In this document: positions 6,411 to 7,096 of the stretch, one piece after another | Layout of the letters: each line of letters starts with the position of its first letter | Numbering within the stretch: position 1 is the first letter of the stretch | Source of the DNA: an uncultured Clostridiaceae bacterium | Lineage (GTDB): Bacteria; Bacillota; Clostridia; Lachnospirales; Lachnospiraceae | NCBI GenBank assembly: GCA_949841235.1 | Contig: CATKZA010000087.1 | Span: 1-7,096, forward strand | Direction of reading: 5' to 3' | DNA: 7,096 nucleotides | Position numbers and translations under genes: made by a program | Notes under the pieces: generated by a model | What the model was told of the DNA's origin: nothing | Seen by the model: only the letters and a program-made list of their open reading frames with translations | The model's database searches: none

Positions 6411-6515
6411 ATGGACAATGCCGATAAAAAAATATCCGTGGTGGTATCCGTATATATATATTGTATTACAGTTGAAGCAGCAGTGCAAATACCTTTTGAG
6501 GAGAAATATTTATGA
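6411..6515 (+). pseudogene. Probable N-terminal remnant of a GT2 glycosyltransferase gene (34 codons)
   Basis: An ATG with a good ribosome site (GAGGAAG, 6401-6407) opens a 34-codon frame beginning MDNADKKISVVVSVY. The KISVVVxVY stretch is how GT2 glycosyltransferases usually start (compare ISVIMPMYN in the gene at 2872). Similarity stops at a TA-dinucleotide run (6451-6460), after which the frame reads an unrelated tail and ends in TGA at 6513-6515, overlapping the next ATG as ATGA. The simplest reading is a GT2 gene deleted from its fourth or fifth codon after the motif onward, leaving its leader and start. A real small peptide, or a leader coupling translation into the acetyltransferase gene, cannot be excluded. 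The match is only about nine residues long. Confidence 0.45.
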
Positions 6516-7096
6516 CAGAAATACCATTAAGCGACGGACACATTTTATCTTCATTTTTTAAACATGCACACGACAGTTGTCCAGAAGCCTTTCTTCAGGG
6601 TGTAATGGGGCGCGGCTTTACAGATTCTTTGGATCATCCTGCCTACGGCATTATACAGGTAGGAGATTTTTGTTTTCTGGACGGTAATGAAAAGGATTCT
6701 TCCGACCAAAACACTTTAGCTTTATTAAATGATCATTTCCACAATCCGGGCATGATATTTATTCCTCTCTCTGAAAGCTGGAACCGTCAGTTTGATATGA
6801 ACCCTGTCTATTCCAAAGATATCCGATATGCACTAAACAAACCGGATATTCAGGATTTTAATAAGGAACAGCTCATATCTTATATCCGTCAGATTGCCTA
6901 TGATACGGATTACCCGGAAACAGCTGCCGAAAGCGATTTTATTGTACAGTCCATTAATGAAGACTATTACCATACGGTACAGCAGCATACATGGAGTAAA
7001 GACTTTACTTCCAATTATCCAGACTACTCTGCATTTAAACAGCTGGGATTTGGATTTCTCATAATCGAGAAACAGACCGGCACGCTGGCAGCAGGG
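6512..7096 (+). CDS. GNAT-family acetyltransferase (PF12746-like), N-terminal part, cut by the window end
   Basis: The frame is open for 195 codons to the last base. The N-terminus fits the GNAT_acetyltran type found in Firmicutes: CPEAFLQGVMGRGFTD at 23-38, AYGIIQVGDFCFLDG at 44-58, RYAL at 105-108, then WSKDF at 161-165 and FKQLGFGFLIIEKQTG at 175-190, which leads into the catalytic fold. The acetyl-CoA binding loop and C-terminal strands lie beyond the window, so activity and substrate cannot be judged. GAGGAG (6498-6503), 8 nt ahead, supports this ATG. Codon use looks more A/T-rich than in the glycan genes, and the family has no known fixed role in glycan assembly, so this may be the edge of the locus. 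It could acetylate a small molecule or antibiotic-like compound. Its promoter is not evident; translation may be coupled to the small frame before it. Confidence 0.8.
   Translation, partial: MTEIPLSDGHILSSFFKHAHDSCPEAFLQGVMGRGFTDSLDHPAYGIIQVGDFCFLDGNEKDSSDQNTLALLNDHFHNPGMIFIPLSESWNRQFDMNPVYSKDIRYALNKPDIQDFNKEQLISYIRQIAYDTDYPETAAESDFIVQSINEDYYHTVQQHTWSKDFTSNYPDYSAFKQLGFGFLIIEKQTGTLAAG

Noticed and set aside
1..7096. CRISPR array, tRNA, rRNA or complete insertion sequence
   Set aside because: No regularly spaced repeats, no recognisable tRNA or rRNA segments, and no transposase frame were seen. The two-copy element is only about 60 bases long and has no coding capacity.

Overview
The window reads as a Firmicutes (Clostridia) chromosome segment, most likely from a Lachnospiraceae-type gut or rumen anaerobe. 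This is inferred from purine-rich ribosome binding sites ahead of nearly every gene, moderate GC in the genes with AT-rich gaps, and protein families common in that group. It is a surface-polysaccharide or teichoic-acid-like biosynthesis locus, and every supported gene is on the + strand.

Layout. 1-176: AT-rich leader with a 9-bp inverted repeat. 177-1466: CDP-glycerol:glycerophosphotransferase (TagF/TagB-like). 1467-1705: structured intergenic region with tandem hairpins, a perfect 11-bp palindrome and a repeat element (copy A). 1706-2824: polysaccharide pyruvyl transferase. 2872-4779: two-domain protein with an N-terminal GT2 glycosyltransferase, a GT32/OCH1-like second domain whose catalytic motifs look degraded, and a coiled-coil tail. 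4801-6327: multi-pass membrane protein resembling DUF6056, with a GT-C-like acidic motif after its first membrane helix. 6328-6511: gap with a second copy of the repeat element (copy B), followed by a 34-codon frame that looks like the first few residues of a lost GT2 gene. 6512-7096: N-terminal part of a GNAT acetyltransferase that runs off the window.

Together the genes suggest a secreted or envelope glycan carrying glycerol-phosphate and pyruvate-ketal groups, with sugars added by the GT2 enzyme. The membrane protein may act on lipid-linked sugars or polymer outside the cell. Polymerase, flippase and precursor genes are not in view, so the polymer itself cannot be named.

The most unusual points are the conserved, pseudoknot-capable element that sits just ahead of two gene starts, the GT2 start remnant behind copy B, and the degenerate GT32 domain fused to an apparently intact GT2 domain.
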